This document shows positions 16,247 through 23,190 of a DNA stretch of 64,000 nucleotides, in pieces. The stretch covers positions 186,001-250,000 of the forward strand of contig NZ_QCZH01000002.1 in NCBI RefSeq assembly GCF_003097655.1. The letters run 5' to 3'. The stretch is from Flavobacterium laiguense (lineage in GTDB: Bacteria > Bacteroidota > Bacteroidia > Flavobacteriales > Flavobacteriaceae). The notes under the pieces are model-generated. The model did no database searches. It saw only the letters and a list, made by a program, of their open reading frames with translations, and was not told where the DNA came from. Position 1 is the stretch's first letter. The number at the start of each line of letters is the position of its first letter. The position numbers were made by a program, and so were the translations under genes.

Positions 16247-16873
16247 ATGGCGTTAAAGAGAGCCGTTTCGGTTGACGAAATAAGTAAAAAAAAGTTCATT
16301 GAATTAGAGTTGCCGACCGAATTTAAAAAGTTATTAGGAAAGCCAGAACGGTCGGGAATTTGGATAATATGGGGGGAATCATTTAACGGTAAAACTGGAT
16401 TCTCTCTTCAACTGGCCAAAGCCTTGACACAATCAGGTAAGGTGTTCTATAACACGCTGGAGGAAGGAGCACGAAAATCAATGCAGAATGCAGTCATTAG
16501 GCAAAACATGCAGGAGGTAAAAAACCGCTTCCTCATAGGCAACCGAGAAGGTATTGATGATCTAAAGGAGCGATTGCGAAAAAAGAAATCGCCCGACATT
16601 ATTTTCATTGACAGTTTGCAATACACGGGACTCACAAAAAAAGAGTACAAAATACTCAAAGAGGAGTTTCATACTAAACTGTTCATTTTCATAAGCCATG
16701 CAGATGGTAAGAACCCCGAAGGTTCTCTCGCCAAGTTTGTGAAATATGATGCTGACGTAAAAATCAGAGTCGAAGGTTACAAGGCGATGTGTTTAAGCCG
16801 TCTTGGAGGAGATAAAGAACCCTATACGATTTGGGAGCAAGGAGCCGCCCATTTTGACATTAAAATAAAATAG
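16247..16873 (+). CDS. RecA/KaiC-like P-loop ATPase
   Basis: 208 residues with Walker A GESFNGKT (43-50) and Walker B DIIFIDS (about 117-123). This is a RecA-fold layout rather than AAA+. The histidine in FISHADGKNP (about 150) fits the DnaB/RadA-type sensor loop. It has no zinc finger or protease part. It follows the MuB-like gene with no gap, so it is probably used in phage DNA replication or recombination. Its exact partner is unknown. Confidence 0.72.
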   Translation: MALKRAVSVDEISKKKFIELELPTEFKKLLGKPERSGIWIIWGESFNGKTGFSLQLAKALTQSGKVFYNTLEEGARKSMQNAVIRQNMQEVKNRFLIGNREGIDDLKERLRKKKSPDIIFIDSLQYTGLTKKEYKILKEEFHTKLFIFISHADGKNPEGSLAKFVKYDADVKIRVEGYKAMCLSRLGGDKEPYTIWEQGAAHFDIKIK

Positions 16874-16875
16874 CC

Positions 16876-17259
16876 ATGCAAGACTCAATAATCCAAAAAT
16901 TAGACATTACCCCGCACCAATACGAAGCGTTACAAATGAGTAATTATATGGAATGGTGCGAAAGTGTAACAATCAATGACAGAGAGTTTCAAAAAGTGTT
17001 AGCCAATGCGAGTGTGTCAAAATGGTACATGATTGAATACTCAAAATGTGAAAAAGAATTTCAGCTACTCACAAAGAGATATGCAGGTTCTAGCGCAGTA
17101 TCTACTGATGATTATAAAATATGCTATGCCGATTGTATTGATAAAATGCTAAGCATTCGCCCAACAGCCTTATTACAGGAAATTAAGAAAACACATGCGA
17201 TTGGTTCTATGAGTGTTCAAGGCGTAAAAATTCCATCGTTAACCTTTAACCAAAACTAA
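16876..17259 (+). CDS. early phage protein of unknown function
   Basis: 127 residues, mainly helical and soluble, with four cysteines that do not form a CxxC pattern. I do not recognise a domain. It lies 2 bp after the RecA-like ATPase and directly before another short gene, in the transposition/replication operon. Confidence 0.7.
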   Translation: MQDSIIQKLDITPHQYEALQMSNYMEWCESVTINDREFQKVLANASVSKWYMIEYSKCEKEFQLLTKRYAGSSAVSTDDYKICYADCIDKMLSIRPTALLQEIKKTHAIGSMSVQGVKIPSLTFNQN

Positions 17260-17439
17260 ATGAACTACCAACAAAAAAACAAGATAGGAACACTAGAAAA
17301 ATGGTTAAAAGAGAATCCAAACCACCCTAATCGCACAACAATCGAAACCGATTTGAGAACTTTGAAAGAAGAGCAGATCGACATTCCTTTAGAGCGAGAC
17401 ACTTTCGATTTAAGAGAGCAAAACATTAACAACGTATGA
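17260..17439 (+). CDS. small early phage protein
   Basis: 59 residues (starts MNYQQKNKIGTLEKWLK, ends REQNINNV), hydrophilic and helical, no known motif. The start touches the stop of the upstream gene. Its TGA overlaps the ATG of the downstream gene as ATGA (17436-17439), which supports it being translated. Confidence 0.6.
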   Translation: MNYQQKNKIGTLEKWLKENPNHPNRTTIETDLRTLKEEQIDIPLERDTFDLREQNINNV

Positions 17440-17693
17440 ATATAGTAAACCGCCTCGAAGACCTCTACAATATCCTACAATATTGCTCCGATCAACAGCA
17501 AGTAGGGCGCCCCGCTTGTTTCAGTACACTGGAACGCATTCTTATAAATCAGGAGCGAGGGAGTTTACTTAGTCAACTCAATCAAGAAAACCAAGAACCC
17601 GATAAAAGGCATTACAAATGCCCGCCAAAAATAGAAAGTAAAATTCGCTTTATAATTCAAAAAACAATAGACATTAATTTAATCACACAATAA
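17436..17693 (+). CDS. small early phage protein
   Basis: 85 residues, basic C-terminal half, no recognised domain. The ATGA overlap with the preceding gene and the 3-bp gap to the DUF3164 gene place it firmly in the same operon. Confidence 0.6.
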   Translation: MNIVNRLEDLYNILQYCSDQQQVGRPACFSTLERILINQERGSLLSQLNQENQEPDKRHYKCPPKIESKIRFIIQKTIDINLITQ

Positions 17694-17696
17694 AAA

Positions 17697-18374
17697 ATGG
17701 AATCACAAACAGTAAACCTTTCAGAATTATCAAAAGAAGACAAAAAGAAACTAATGGCAGAATTGGCCGCTGAGGAAAAACAGATAAAACAAAAACTAAA
17801 ATCAGACAAAGTCGCTTACAAAGAGCTATCGGTAGAGTTTTTGCTAAACAATATTGACCCATTAATCGAACGTCAAAATGATATGGAGCAATTGGTCGAT
17901 ACGATTTTTGAGAATTTCAATGACGTTTTAAGCCTCAAAAAAGACATCTACGGCATTGACAAACTAGACCAAGAGAGCCACACCGTTACGCATCCGGATG
18001 GTTCTTGCAGTATTACAATAGGTCACAATATCACGATCTCTTTTGATGGCACCGAAACCGCAGGAATTCAAAAAATAATGAATTACCTAACCGCATTATC
18101 AGGGGACGAAAATGACGAAAACGCGGTGAAGCTCTCTAAAGCAGTAAACCAACTCTTGAAACCTAACGTAAAAACAGGAATGTTGAACCCCTCCAAAATC
18201 ATTCAGCTCAACCAAATGCGCTCCGATTTCAATTCACCCGAATTCGACGAAGGAATGGACATTATCACCGATGCCCAAAACAGAACCAAAGGCAGTACGT
18301 ATGTAAGCGGTTACAAGTTTGTCCAAGTAGGCGAAAACCGAACCAAGAAAGTAGAATTTAGATTCACAGTCTAA
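17697..18374 (+). CDS. DUF3164-family phage protein
   Basis: 225 residues. The N-terminus is a long charged helix (SKEDKKKLMAELAAEEKQIKQKLKSDK). A beta-rich middle follows (HTVTHPDGSCSITIGHNITISFDGT), and the C-terminus contains LNPSKIIQLNQMR and DIITDAQNRTKGSTYV. This layout matches DUF3164, a family carried in the early regions of Mu-like phages. Its molecular role is unknown. It overlaps the next gene by one base. Confidence 0.8.
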   Translation: MESQTVNLSELSKEDKKKLMAELAAEEKQIKQKLKSDKVAYKELSVEFLLNNIDPLIERQNDMEQLVDTIFENFNDVLSLKKDIYGIDKLDQESHTVTHPDGSCSITIGHNITISFDGTETAGIQKIMNYLTALSGDENDENAVKLSKAVNQLLKPNVKTGMLNPSKIIQLNQMRSDFNSPEFDEGMDIITDAQNRTKGSTYVSGYKFVQVGENRTKKVEFRFTV

Positions 18375-18562
18375 TGAGTAACCCCATAACTGTACTGCTG
18401 GCTCTATTGCTGGCAGTACTCAACGGAAAAGCCATAATTAACTATGTGTTATGGCTTCGATTTAAGATAAGAATCTATTTAAAACACCAACAGAATGAGT
18501 ATAGAAATCATACCAATAATAGATCACGAGTCCTACAAGGTAAATGGCCACATGATGTATAA
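18374..18562 (+). CDS. small membrane protein
   Basis: 62 residues with a hydrophobic N-terminal segment (NPITVLLALLLAVLNGKAIINYVLWL) and a basic tail. The start overlaps the stop of the DUF3164 gene (TAATG). Its 3' end overlaps the following gene in another frame for 68 bp, so one of the two may be mis-called. Confidence 0.45.
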   Translation: MSNPITVLLALLLAVLNGKAIINYVLWLRFKIRIYLKHQQNEYRNHTNNRSRVLQGKWPHDV

Positions 18563-18695
18563 AGATCATAACGAAAATTGGATTTCTAGTAGTGCAATGA
18601 CAGATATAGAACTCAGAATGTTTCGCAGATACAAAAAACTTGTTATCGACAATCCAGCATTCAAAAAACACACCAAAGCAACTTACAAGGGTTAG
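18495..18695 (+). CDS. small early phage protein
   Basis: 66 residues (MSIEIIPIIDHESYKVNG... ending THKATYKG-like basic tail), soluble, with an NENWISSSAMTDIELRMFRRYK stretch typical of small phage proteins. No function recognised. It ends 12 bp before the tRNA-like minihelix. Confidence 0.55.
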   Translation: MSIEIIPIIDHESYKVNGHMMYKDHNENWISSSAMTDIELRMFRRYKKLVIDNPAFKKHTKATYKG

Positions 18696-18707
18696 TTAAT
18701 TCGGTTA

Positions 18708-18753
18708 TCCCGAGTGAAAATGGCTTTTGCGGGTTCGAGTCCCGCCTCGGGAG
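18708..18753 (+). ncRNA. tRNA-like acceptor/T-arm minihelix
   Basis: TCCCGAG (18708-18714) pairs perfectly with CTCGGGA (18746-18752) as a 7-bp acceptor stem, followed by a G in the discriminator position. GCGGG-TTCGAGT-CCCGC (18729-18745) is a canonical 5-bp T-arm with a 7-nt T-loop, directly stacked on the acceptor. Where D-arm, anticodon arm and variable loop should be (18715-18728) there are only 14 nt, which can form a tiny AAAA-TGGC-TTTT hairpin. It cannot decode codons and encodes no CCA. The U1-A72 pair and discriminator G resemble tRNA-Asn, so it may be a remnant or a functional tRNA mimic. Confidence 0.7.
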
Positions 18754-18774
18754 CTAATTTTAAAAACAACAAAA

Positions 18775-19134
18775 ATGAAACAAGCAATTTACAAATTAAG
18801 CTTATGCTGTGGAAGAATGGGAGATTTAGAGGGTGTTTTCTTAGCCACTAAACCACAAGTAGCCAAACTAATCAGTAGTAAAATAGAAGTTTACTTCGGT
18901 GAAGTTTTAGGGAAGCATAGCGAGATTTTTGGAGCTATTGAGAAAAAAGACTTAAAACTATTAACTGATGATCCAATAGCGGTTGAAATTGTTAAGAAAT
19001 ATAAGTTAACAAATGGTATAAATCCCTTTAAATATTCAAGCGTAAACTTTGAATTAGAAGGCGTTGATTTAGATGATATGACAGTTGGAGAAATTATTGA
19101 TAGACTATTAATTCAGAAAAATGACAGCAACTAG
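18775..19134 (+). CDS. early phage protein of unknown function
   Basis: 119 residues, mixed alpha/beta, with VFLATKPQVAKLISSKIEVYFGEVLGKHSEI as the best-ordered part. Not recognised. The start is set at 18775. An in-frame extension further upstream would translate the tRNA-like element and gives the typical nonsense VRVPPRE of a T-arm. It overlaps the next gene by 14 bp. Confidence 0.65.
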   Translation: MKQAIYKLSLCCGRMGDLEGVFLATKPQVAKLISSKIEVYFGEVLGKHSEIFGAIEKKDLKLLTDDPIAVEIVKKYKLTNGINPFKYSSVNFELEGVDLDDMTVGEIIDRLLIQKNDSN

Positions 19135-19480
19135 ATCGCCTTACCTATTCACCGGCGAAGGTTCGGCAGTCGATCATTACAACAGTCCAAAAAAGCAATT
19201 AGAAACTATTGTTACAGGTGGCAGAACCCACAGCAAAAGCAACTGGGGATTATTTGACAAAAACAACCAACAGCACAAAACAATCCTATCATTAATGCGT
19301 CAAGCACAATGGACGGTACCCAATGGCAAATGGGGCGAAGTGGCAGACATGCCAAGGTTAAGCGATTTTTTAAAAAGCGATAAATCACCAATTAATAAGC
19401 CTTTAAAAAAGATGGAACCTTATGAGGTTTCTAAAATTATAGAAGCATTTAAAGGAATTGTAAAATCAAAATATAAATAA
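19121..19480 (+). CDS. early phage protein, possibly GemA/Gp16-like
   Basis: 119 residues. The N-terminal half is basic with glycines. The C-terminal half (ILSLMRQAQWTV, then RLSDFLKS and KMEPYEVSKIIEAFKGIV) recalls the helical end of GemA/Gp16-type (DUF1018) Mu proteins, where a dense helix ends in a pattern like LTPxEaxklIdaL. The match is by eye and weak. It sits in the early operon as gemA does in Mu. Confidence 0.55.
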   Translation: MTATRSPYLFTGEGSAVDHYNSPKKQLETIVTGGRTHSKSNWGLFDKNNQQHKTILSLMRQAQWTVPNGKWGEVADMPRLSDFLKSDKSPINKPLKKMEPYEVSKIIEAFKGIVKSKYK

Positions 19481-19481
19481 G

Positions 19482-19703
19482 ATGAATGAAATTATTATAA
19501 ATGTTATCTGTTGCCTTTTGGCTGTAACAGTTTTTATAGTGGGTGTTTTTGTTGGAATTTATTTAGCGACAGCTCCCTTCGAAAATGAATATACAGAGTA
19601 CGACGACATGTATTGCTTTGAATGCGAAATCGAAATGTCTGTAAAAGAAAAAAACGGAAAATTGTACTGTAAAAATTGCGGATTGAAACATGGAGGATTT
19701 TAG
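19482..19703 (+). CDS. small membrane protein with a zinc-ribbon tail
   Basis: 73 residues. An N-terminal membrane helix (about 5-28, rich in V/I/L) is followed by CFEC (about 45-48) and CKNC (about 64-67), a compact four-cysteine zinc-ribbon pattern that would face the cytoplasm. No known family recognised. It is the first of three consecutive short Cys-rich genes. Confidence 0.6.
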   Translation: MNEIIINVICCLLAVTVFIVGVFVGIYLATAPFENEYTEYDDMYCFECEIEMSVKEKNGKLYCKNCGLKHGGF

Positions 19704-19833
19704 CATCACCGAAGTATGCGCCCACGACATAGCCAAGATCAAAGTAATAGCAAGCGTTGCCACCTGCGAAACAACCGTACTCGTTTGTACAGAATGTGGC
19801 GAACATTTATCAGAGCCAAAAACAGAATGTTAA
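19690..19833 (+). CDS. tiny Cys-rich phage protein
   Basis: 47 residues (starts MEDFSITEVCAHD). Cysteines occur near residues 10, 26, 34 and 37, including the knuckle CTEC, so zinc binding is plausible. It overlaps the end of the membrane zinc-ribbon gene by 14 bp and ends one base before the next start. Such tight packing supports translation. Confidence 0.5.
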   Translation: MEDFSITEVCAHDIAKIKVIASVATCETTVLVCTECGEHLSEPKTEC

Positions 19834-19834
19834 T

Positions 19835-20074
19835 ATGAAAAAAATAGCCAAACTAGTTAGCAATTGTAACGAATGTCAGTATTGCTCGGAATTTGAATCC
19901 AAAAAAGATAATTACACATCTGTTTATTGTTGTGTTTACGAGACTCCAGATGGAGGAATATTGAAATCGGCTTTTCTGCTAAGATTGTCGACCTCTTCAG
20001 GCAAAGTGAATATTGATATTCCTAATGAATGTCCGCTTGAAGATTATAAAGAACCTAAAAAAACCGAATGTTAA
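19835..20074 (+). CDS. small Cys-rich phage protein
   Basis: 79 residues. The N-terminal CNECQYC (about residues 11-17), a CC pair near 32-33 and C near 66 suggest a metal-binding fold. I start it at the ATG at 19835, since the upstream in-frame segment is antisense-like and overlaps another gene. One base separates it from its neighbour on each side. Confidence 0.6.
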   Translation: MKKIAKLVSNCNECQYCSEFESKKDNYTSVYCCVYETPDGGILKSAFLLRLSTSSGKVNIDIPNECPLEDYKEPKKTEC

Positions 20075-20075
20075 A

Positions 20076-20408
20076 ATGAAAATAACCTTAAAACTATCCG
20101 AAAAGCAGTTAGGTGCGTTGGTGTTCTCATTCAATGAAATTCCAAAAACACCGCCAAAAGATCGAACTACAAAAGTAGCAAAAAGCGTCCTGAGTAAAGT
20201 GGCGATAAAGTTTAAGAAAAAACAAATCGAAGTACAGGATCAATCCAACCTTTTTAACAGAGATAAAAAGTTTTCCTTTTCGCTGGAGCCTGTAGAAGCT
20301 CATTTTTTAGAACAATTTGTTTCAATTATGGATGCGTTCCCGATGTGTGATTATGATCGTAACGCACTACGCCAAATCGCCTCAACACTAAACCAACAAT
20401 TAGCTTAA
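20076..20408 (+). CDS. early phage protein of unknown function
   Basis: 110 residues, alpha/beta (MKITLKLSEKQLGALVFSF; FSFSLEPVEAHFLEQFVSIMDAF). Conserved-looking but not recognised. Start at 20076 by spacing from the previous stop; the stop overlaps the next ATG (TAATG). Confidence 0.62.
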   Translation: MKITLKLSEKQLGALVFSFNEIPKTPPKDRTTKVAKSVLSKVAIKFKKKQIEVQDQSNLFNRDKKFSFSLEPVEAHFLEQFVSIMDAFPMCDYDRNALRQIASTLNQQLA

Positions 20409-20548
20409 TGCCCGTAAAAAGTAAACTCCCAAAACCAACTAAGAAAGCCGAAAGCATTTTTGAAACTGAGGCACGACTAAAAAAAGAAGCTATCGTAATA
20501 GCAAAGAATTTTGAACACATTAAACCTATAAAATACCTTTTAAAATGA
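20408..20548 (+). CDS. tiny basic phage protein
   Basis: 46 residues (MPVKSKLPKPTKKAESIFE...), lysine-rich and probably disordered at the N-terminus. Its start overlaps the upstream stop and its stop overlaps the ATG of the DUF4406 gene (ATGA at 20545-20548). Confidence 0.5.
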   Translation: MPVKSKLPKPTKKAESIFETEARLKKEAIVIAKNFEHIKPIKYLLK

Positions 20549-20901
20549 AAAGTAAGAAAATTTATATTGCTGGAAAAGTAACTGGATTGCCACAAGATGA
20601 AGTCTATGCCAAATTTGCAGATTTGCAAACCGAACTTCAAAGCATTGGTTTTATAGTTGTCAACCCGCTTGAAGTGGTAAACGACTGGAATGCTACTTGG
20701 GAGGAAGCTATGAAAAAGTGTTTAAAGGCGCTCATTGATTGTGATGGCGTTTATTTTATGCCCTGCCACACTCAAAGCGTTGGTGCAATGATAGAATTGC
20801 AATTAGCCAAAAATTTAAAAATCCCTTGTGCAAATAATGTATTTAATCTAATCGACTTATGGAGCAACTCACAACCTACCGAGCCAAAGGCAAAGAAATA
20901 G
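20545..20901 (+). CDS. DUF4406 protein (nucleoside 2-deoxyribosyltransferase-like fold)
   Basis: 118 residues. The signature YIAGKVTGLP at the start, NPLEV, MKKCLKALIDCDGVYFMP and the late helix SVGAMIELQLAKNLKIP match DUF4406, a compact relative of nucleoside 2-deoxyribosyltransferases. Enzymes of this clan cleave or transfer N-glycosidic bonds. Whether this one is an active nucleotide-salvage enzyme cannot be decided. The gene overlaps the next by 43 bp in another frame. Confidence 0.8.
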   Translation: MKSKKIYIAGKVTGLPQDEVYAKFADLQTELQSIGFIVVNPLEVVNDWNATWEEAMKKCLKALIDCDGVYFMPCHTQSVGAMIELQLAKNLKIPCANNVFNLIDLWSNSQPTEPKAKK

Positions 20902-21383
20902 GATTGATATTCCTATTTAAATACGATTTAGACGGCAATTTAAAACTATTTGAAATATCTGAAGGGGAATTGAACGGTAAGCAAATGAAATGGCTTTTTA
21001 GTGAAACTAACTTTCCTGCAAATGAAAGTATTATTAAAGCTATTTGGATGAAAGACGAAAAATACACCAAAGTATTTGAGATCAATATTTCCCCTGCCGA
21101 TTTGTCTTTTGAATCGGGTTGGATAATTTACAATCACAAGCTTGCCAAACAAGATGCTGAAAAGTCATTCAAAAAGATGTCGGAAGCCGAAAAGATTAAA
21201 TTTTTCCTTTCCCTTGTTCCATATGAACGCTATCTAAAAACAAGCGGAATTGCAAAATGTCACATGGCAACTTACATCAACAAACGATACTACGATAACG
21301 AATACCCCGAAGCGGTAAGCACTAAGAACTTTAACCCAATGATTGCAGAATTTGCAAAAAGCAAAACTACTAGAAGAGTATAA
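20859..21383 (+). CDS. early phage protein of unknown function
   Basis: 174 residues. The C-terminal half (ISKMSEAEKIKFFLSLVPYERYLKTSGIAKCHMATYINKRYYDNEY-type) looks like a helical DNA-binding or replication-accessory segment, and the N-terminal half is beta-rich. Not assigned to a family. It starts inside the 3' end of the DUF4406 gene. Confidence 0.6.
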   Translation: MEQLTTYRAKGKEIGLIFLFKYDLDGNLKLFEISEGELNGKQMKWLFSETNFPANESIIKAIWMKDEKYTKVFEINISPADLSFESGWIIYNHKLAKQDAEKSFKKMSEAEKIKFFLSLVPYERYLKTSGIAKCHMATYINKRYYDNEYPEAVSTKNFNPMIAEFAKSKTTRRV

Positions 21384-21399
21384 TTTAACAATTTAAACA

Positions 21400-21564
21400 A
21401 TGAAAAAGCGAAATTACTTTATTGTGTTTGCAGCAGGAGTCGCAATGGCTACTTCTTTATTAAGTATGAAGATGTTTGTTATTAACTACTTAATCCTATT
21501 TTGTCCATTATTTCTTTTAGGATTGGTGTATATTCTATATATCCTAATTGAAAAGCGACGATAA
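21400..21564 (+). CDS. small two-helix membrane protein
   Basis: 54 residues: a basic start (MKKRNYF), two hydrophobic helices and a basic end (EKRR). Its last 83 bp lie antisense to the 3' end of the minus-strand gene 21482-21943. Both cannot easily be strongly expressed at once. Holin-like size, but no family evidence. Confidence 0.45.
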   Translation: MKKRNYFIVFAAGVAMATSLLSMKMFVINYLILFCPLFLLGLVYILYILIEKRR

Positions 21565-21943
21565 AGGAAATGTTTGCAATAAAGCTAATCAAAAAACTGT
21601 AAAACCAAACCCAGTGCCTCACAACAGTAAAACGCTTATTTACTTTATCATAATTTTCATAGAGTCTTTTTTCTGTATAACCACCTTCAAAGGTGATAAA
21701 TTTTACCCCTTTGCCTGTTATACTATAGATTCCAAAATTATGCTCTGGTGATTTTGGATGCTTAATAAAATCAATTAAGCCATCTTCTTGAAATAATGTA
21801 ATAGCAGTTTCTATTTGTATGGCAGTTGTAAAACCTACTAATTCTGCATTTTTAAAAATTTGGGAGACATGCCAAGGGCTATTGGGGGTTTTTGCAATTT
21901 CTTTTAATAAAGAGTCATAAAGTTTTGCGGTAGGTTTATCCAT
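21482..21943 (-). CDS. winged-helix plus transmembrane protein (lone minus-strand gene)
   Basis: 153 residues from the ATG at 21943; in-frame ATGs at 21967 and 22015 would add 8 or 24 residues. The first ~85 residues look like a winged helix (LYDSLLKEIAK, TAIQIETAITLFQEDGLIDFI, GIYSITGKGVKFI). A hydrophobic segment at ~105-130 follows (WVWFYSFLISFIANISFIVAFQL). It is the only leftward gene within a rightward early operon, so it is probably an accessory ('moron') gene with its own promoter, perhaps expressed in the lysogen. No family recognised. Confidence 0.65.
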   Translation of the reverse strand: MDKPTAKLYDSLLKEIAKTPNSPWHVSQIFKNAELVGFTTAIQIETAITLFQEDGLIDFIKHPKSPEHNFGIYSITGKGVKFITFEGGYTEKRLYENYDKVNKRFTVVRHWVWFYSFLISFIANISFIVAFQLGYIEYTPILKEIMDKIGLSS

Positions 21944-21995
21944 TATTTTTTTTTCAAAACTAATCATTTTCAACACAATCAATAAAAATAATTTT

Positions 21996-22502
21996 ATGAT
22001 ACTAGGATTTAGCACACAATTAAACAGTAAGCCAACATATTTTGTAGAGAAAATTCATAAAGGTTTTAGATTACAAGAACTAAATATGAAAGCAGGTATT
22101 GACCCCGATTTACATTACCCACATGATTATAATTTTGTAGCAAAAGATAAGCTACATCATAAAATTCACACCATTCGCGAAGACAAAAAAGACCGATGGA
22201 AAACAGATGCAAAAATAGATTTCTTTATTAATTGCCGTCAAAAGAATATGTTTCGGTTTGCTCCAGTCCTGCCAGTTGTTACTGTTCAAAAAATTGAGAT
22301 TAAATGGATAGGCTTTTCAGATAGTTATAGGCCTTGGGTAAAAATAGACGGGAAAAGTATTTACACACTTGACCAATTCGATTCGGATAAGATGTTACAA
22401 CTCGCCCAAAACGATGGCTTCGACACTATAGAAGATTTCTTTGCTTACTTCAATAAAGATTTCACGGGTAAAATTATTCATTGGACGGATTTAAAATACT
22501 AA
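21996..22502 (+). CDS. ASCH-like small phage protein
   Basis: 168 residues. The middle part (HHKIHTIREDKKDRWK, then IDFFINCRQKNMFRF, PVVTVQKIEI) follows the pattern of ASCH/PUA-type domains (K-x-x-TIR, then a beta strand with R-x-K). Those domains bind RNA or modified nucleotides. The assignment is by pattern only. The start codon faces the divergent minus-strand gene upstream. Confidence 0.6.
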   Translation: MILGFSTQLNSKPTYFVEKIHKGFRLQELNMKAGIDPDLHYPHDYNFVAKDKLHHKIHTIREDKKDRWKTDAKIDFFINCRQKNMFRFAPVLPVVTVQKIEIKWIGFSDSYRPWVKIDGKSIYTLDQFDSDKMLQLAQNDGFDTIEDFFAYFNKDFTGKIIHWTDLKY

Positions 22503-22553
22503 GTACGGAAACCCGTAACAAACAATAAAACTAACTTAATACCTTTGAAAATC

Positions 22554-22688
22554 ATGCACGAAATATTACAAGAATACGACAACAAAATAGCCGAAATTGA
22601 AAGGCGAACAAAACGAGACAAACGCTTAACATTTATAGACCCAGCAATATATTTGGCGATTGTTGTTAATTTTGGATGGATTTATTAA
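22554..22688 (+). CDS. tiny phage protein with C-terminal hydrophobic helix
   Basis: 44 residues (MHEILQEYDNKIAEIERR...), a charged helix followed by AIYLAIVVNFGWIY. No recognised relative. Supported only by the operon spacing. Confidence 0.4.
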   Translation: MHEILQEYDNKIAEIERRTKRDKRLTFIDPAIYLAIVVNFGWIY

Positions 22689-22700
22689 TATATTTGAGTT

Positions 22701-22988
22701 ATGCTTACAGATCAGGAACAAACCAAAATAGAAAGTATTTTTATTCAGATCGAGCCAAAAATATTGCGATCAATACAATTATATAAAGAGTCCGAAATAT
22801 TTAGACAAGGCATTATCGTTGGACTGCCAAGCAACAAAAGAGGCTTTTATGACACATTATATATCAATATAGAAAAAATCACGCCTTGGCAATTAAAAAC
22901 GTTCGACAGACGGGTTAAAAAAGACATTCCGGGCATGGCGTTCATAGAGCAATACGATACAATAACACGGTTAGGGTTTAGAAAGTAA
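22701..22988 (+). CDS. small early phage protein
   Basis: 95 residues, soluble alpha/beta with a basic C-terminus (RRVKKDIPGMAFIEQYDTITRLGFRK). No known domain. Co-directional with close spacing on both sides. Confidence 0.58.
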   Translation: MLTDQEQTKIESIFIQIEPKILRSIQLYKESEIFRQGIIVGLPSNKRGFYDTLYINIEKITPWQLKTFDRRVKKDIPGMAFIEQYDTITRLGFRK

Positions 22989-22992
22989 GGAT

Positions 22993-23190
22993 ATGAAAGG
23001 AAAGCATAACAGTTGGAAAGATGTAAAAGTAACGCTATTTGGACGCGAAATTACCAGTATCACATCCGTGGAGTTTAAACGTACTTTGGAGGAGTTGCAA
23101 GCTGATTTACAAGAAGCTGAGGAAAATGAAAATTACGAGCTTTGCGTAAAATTTAAAAATCAAATTGATAATTATGGAAAAAAACAATAA
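22993..23190 (+). CDS. small phage protein with UVR-like helical motif
   Basis: 65 residues. The C-terminal half LEELQADLQEAEENENYELCVKFKNQID fits the UVR motif, two antiparallel helices found in UvrB/UvrC and ClpC/McsA, as a likely interaction module. The N-terminal half (KDVKVTLFGREITSITSVEFK) is beta-rich. The final 17 bp overlap the next gene. Confidence 0.6.
   Translation: MKGKHNSWKDVKVTLFGREITSITSVEFKRTLEELQADLQEAEENENYELCVKFKNQIDNYGKKQ

Noticed and set aside
18708..18753. Functional tRNA gene
   Set aside because: Only 14 nt replace the D, anticodon and variable arms, so it cannot decode. Described as a minihelix instead.
18727..18774. Longer start for the gene at 18775
   Set aside because: The extension would translate the T-arm (VRVPPRE), a known artefact next to tRNA sequences.
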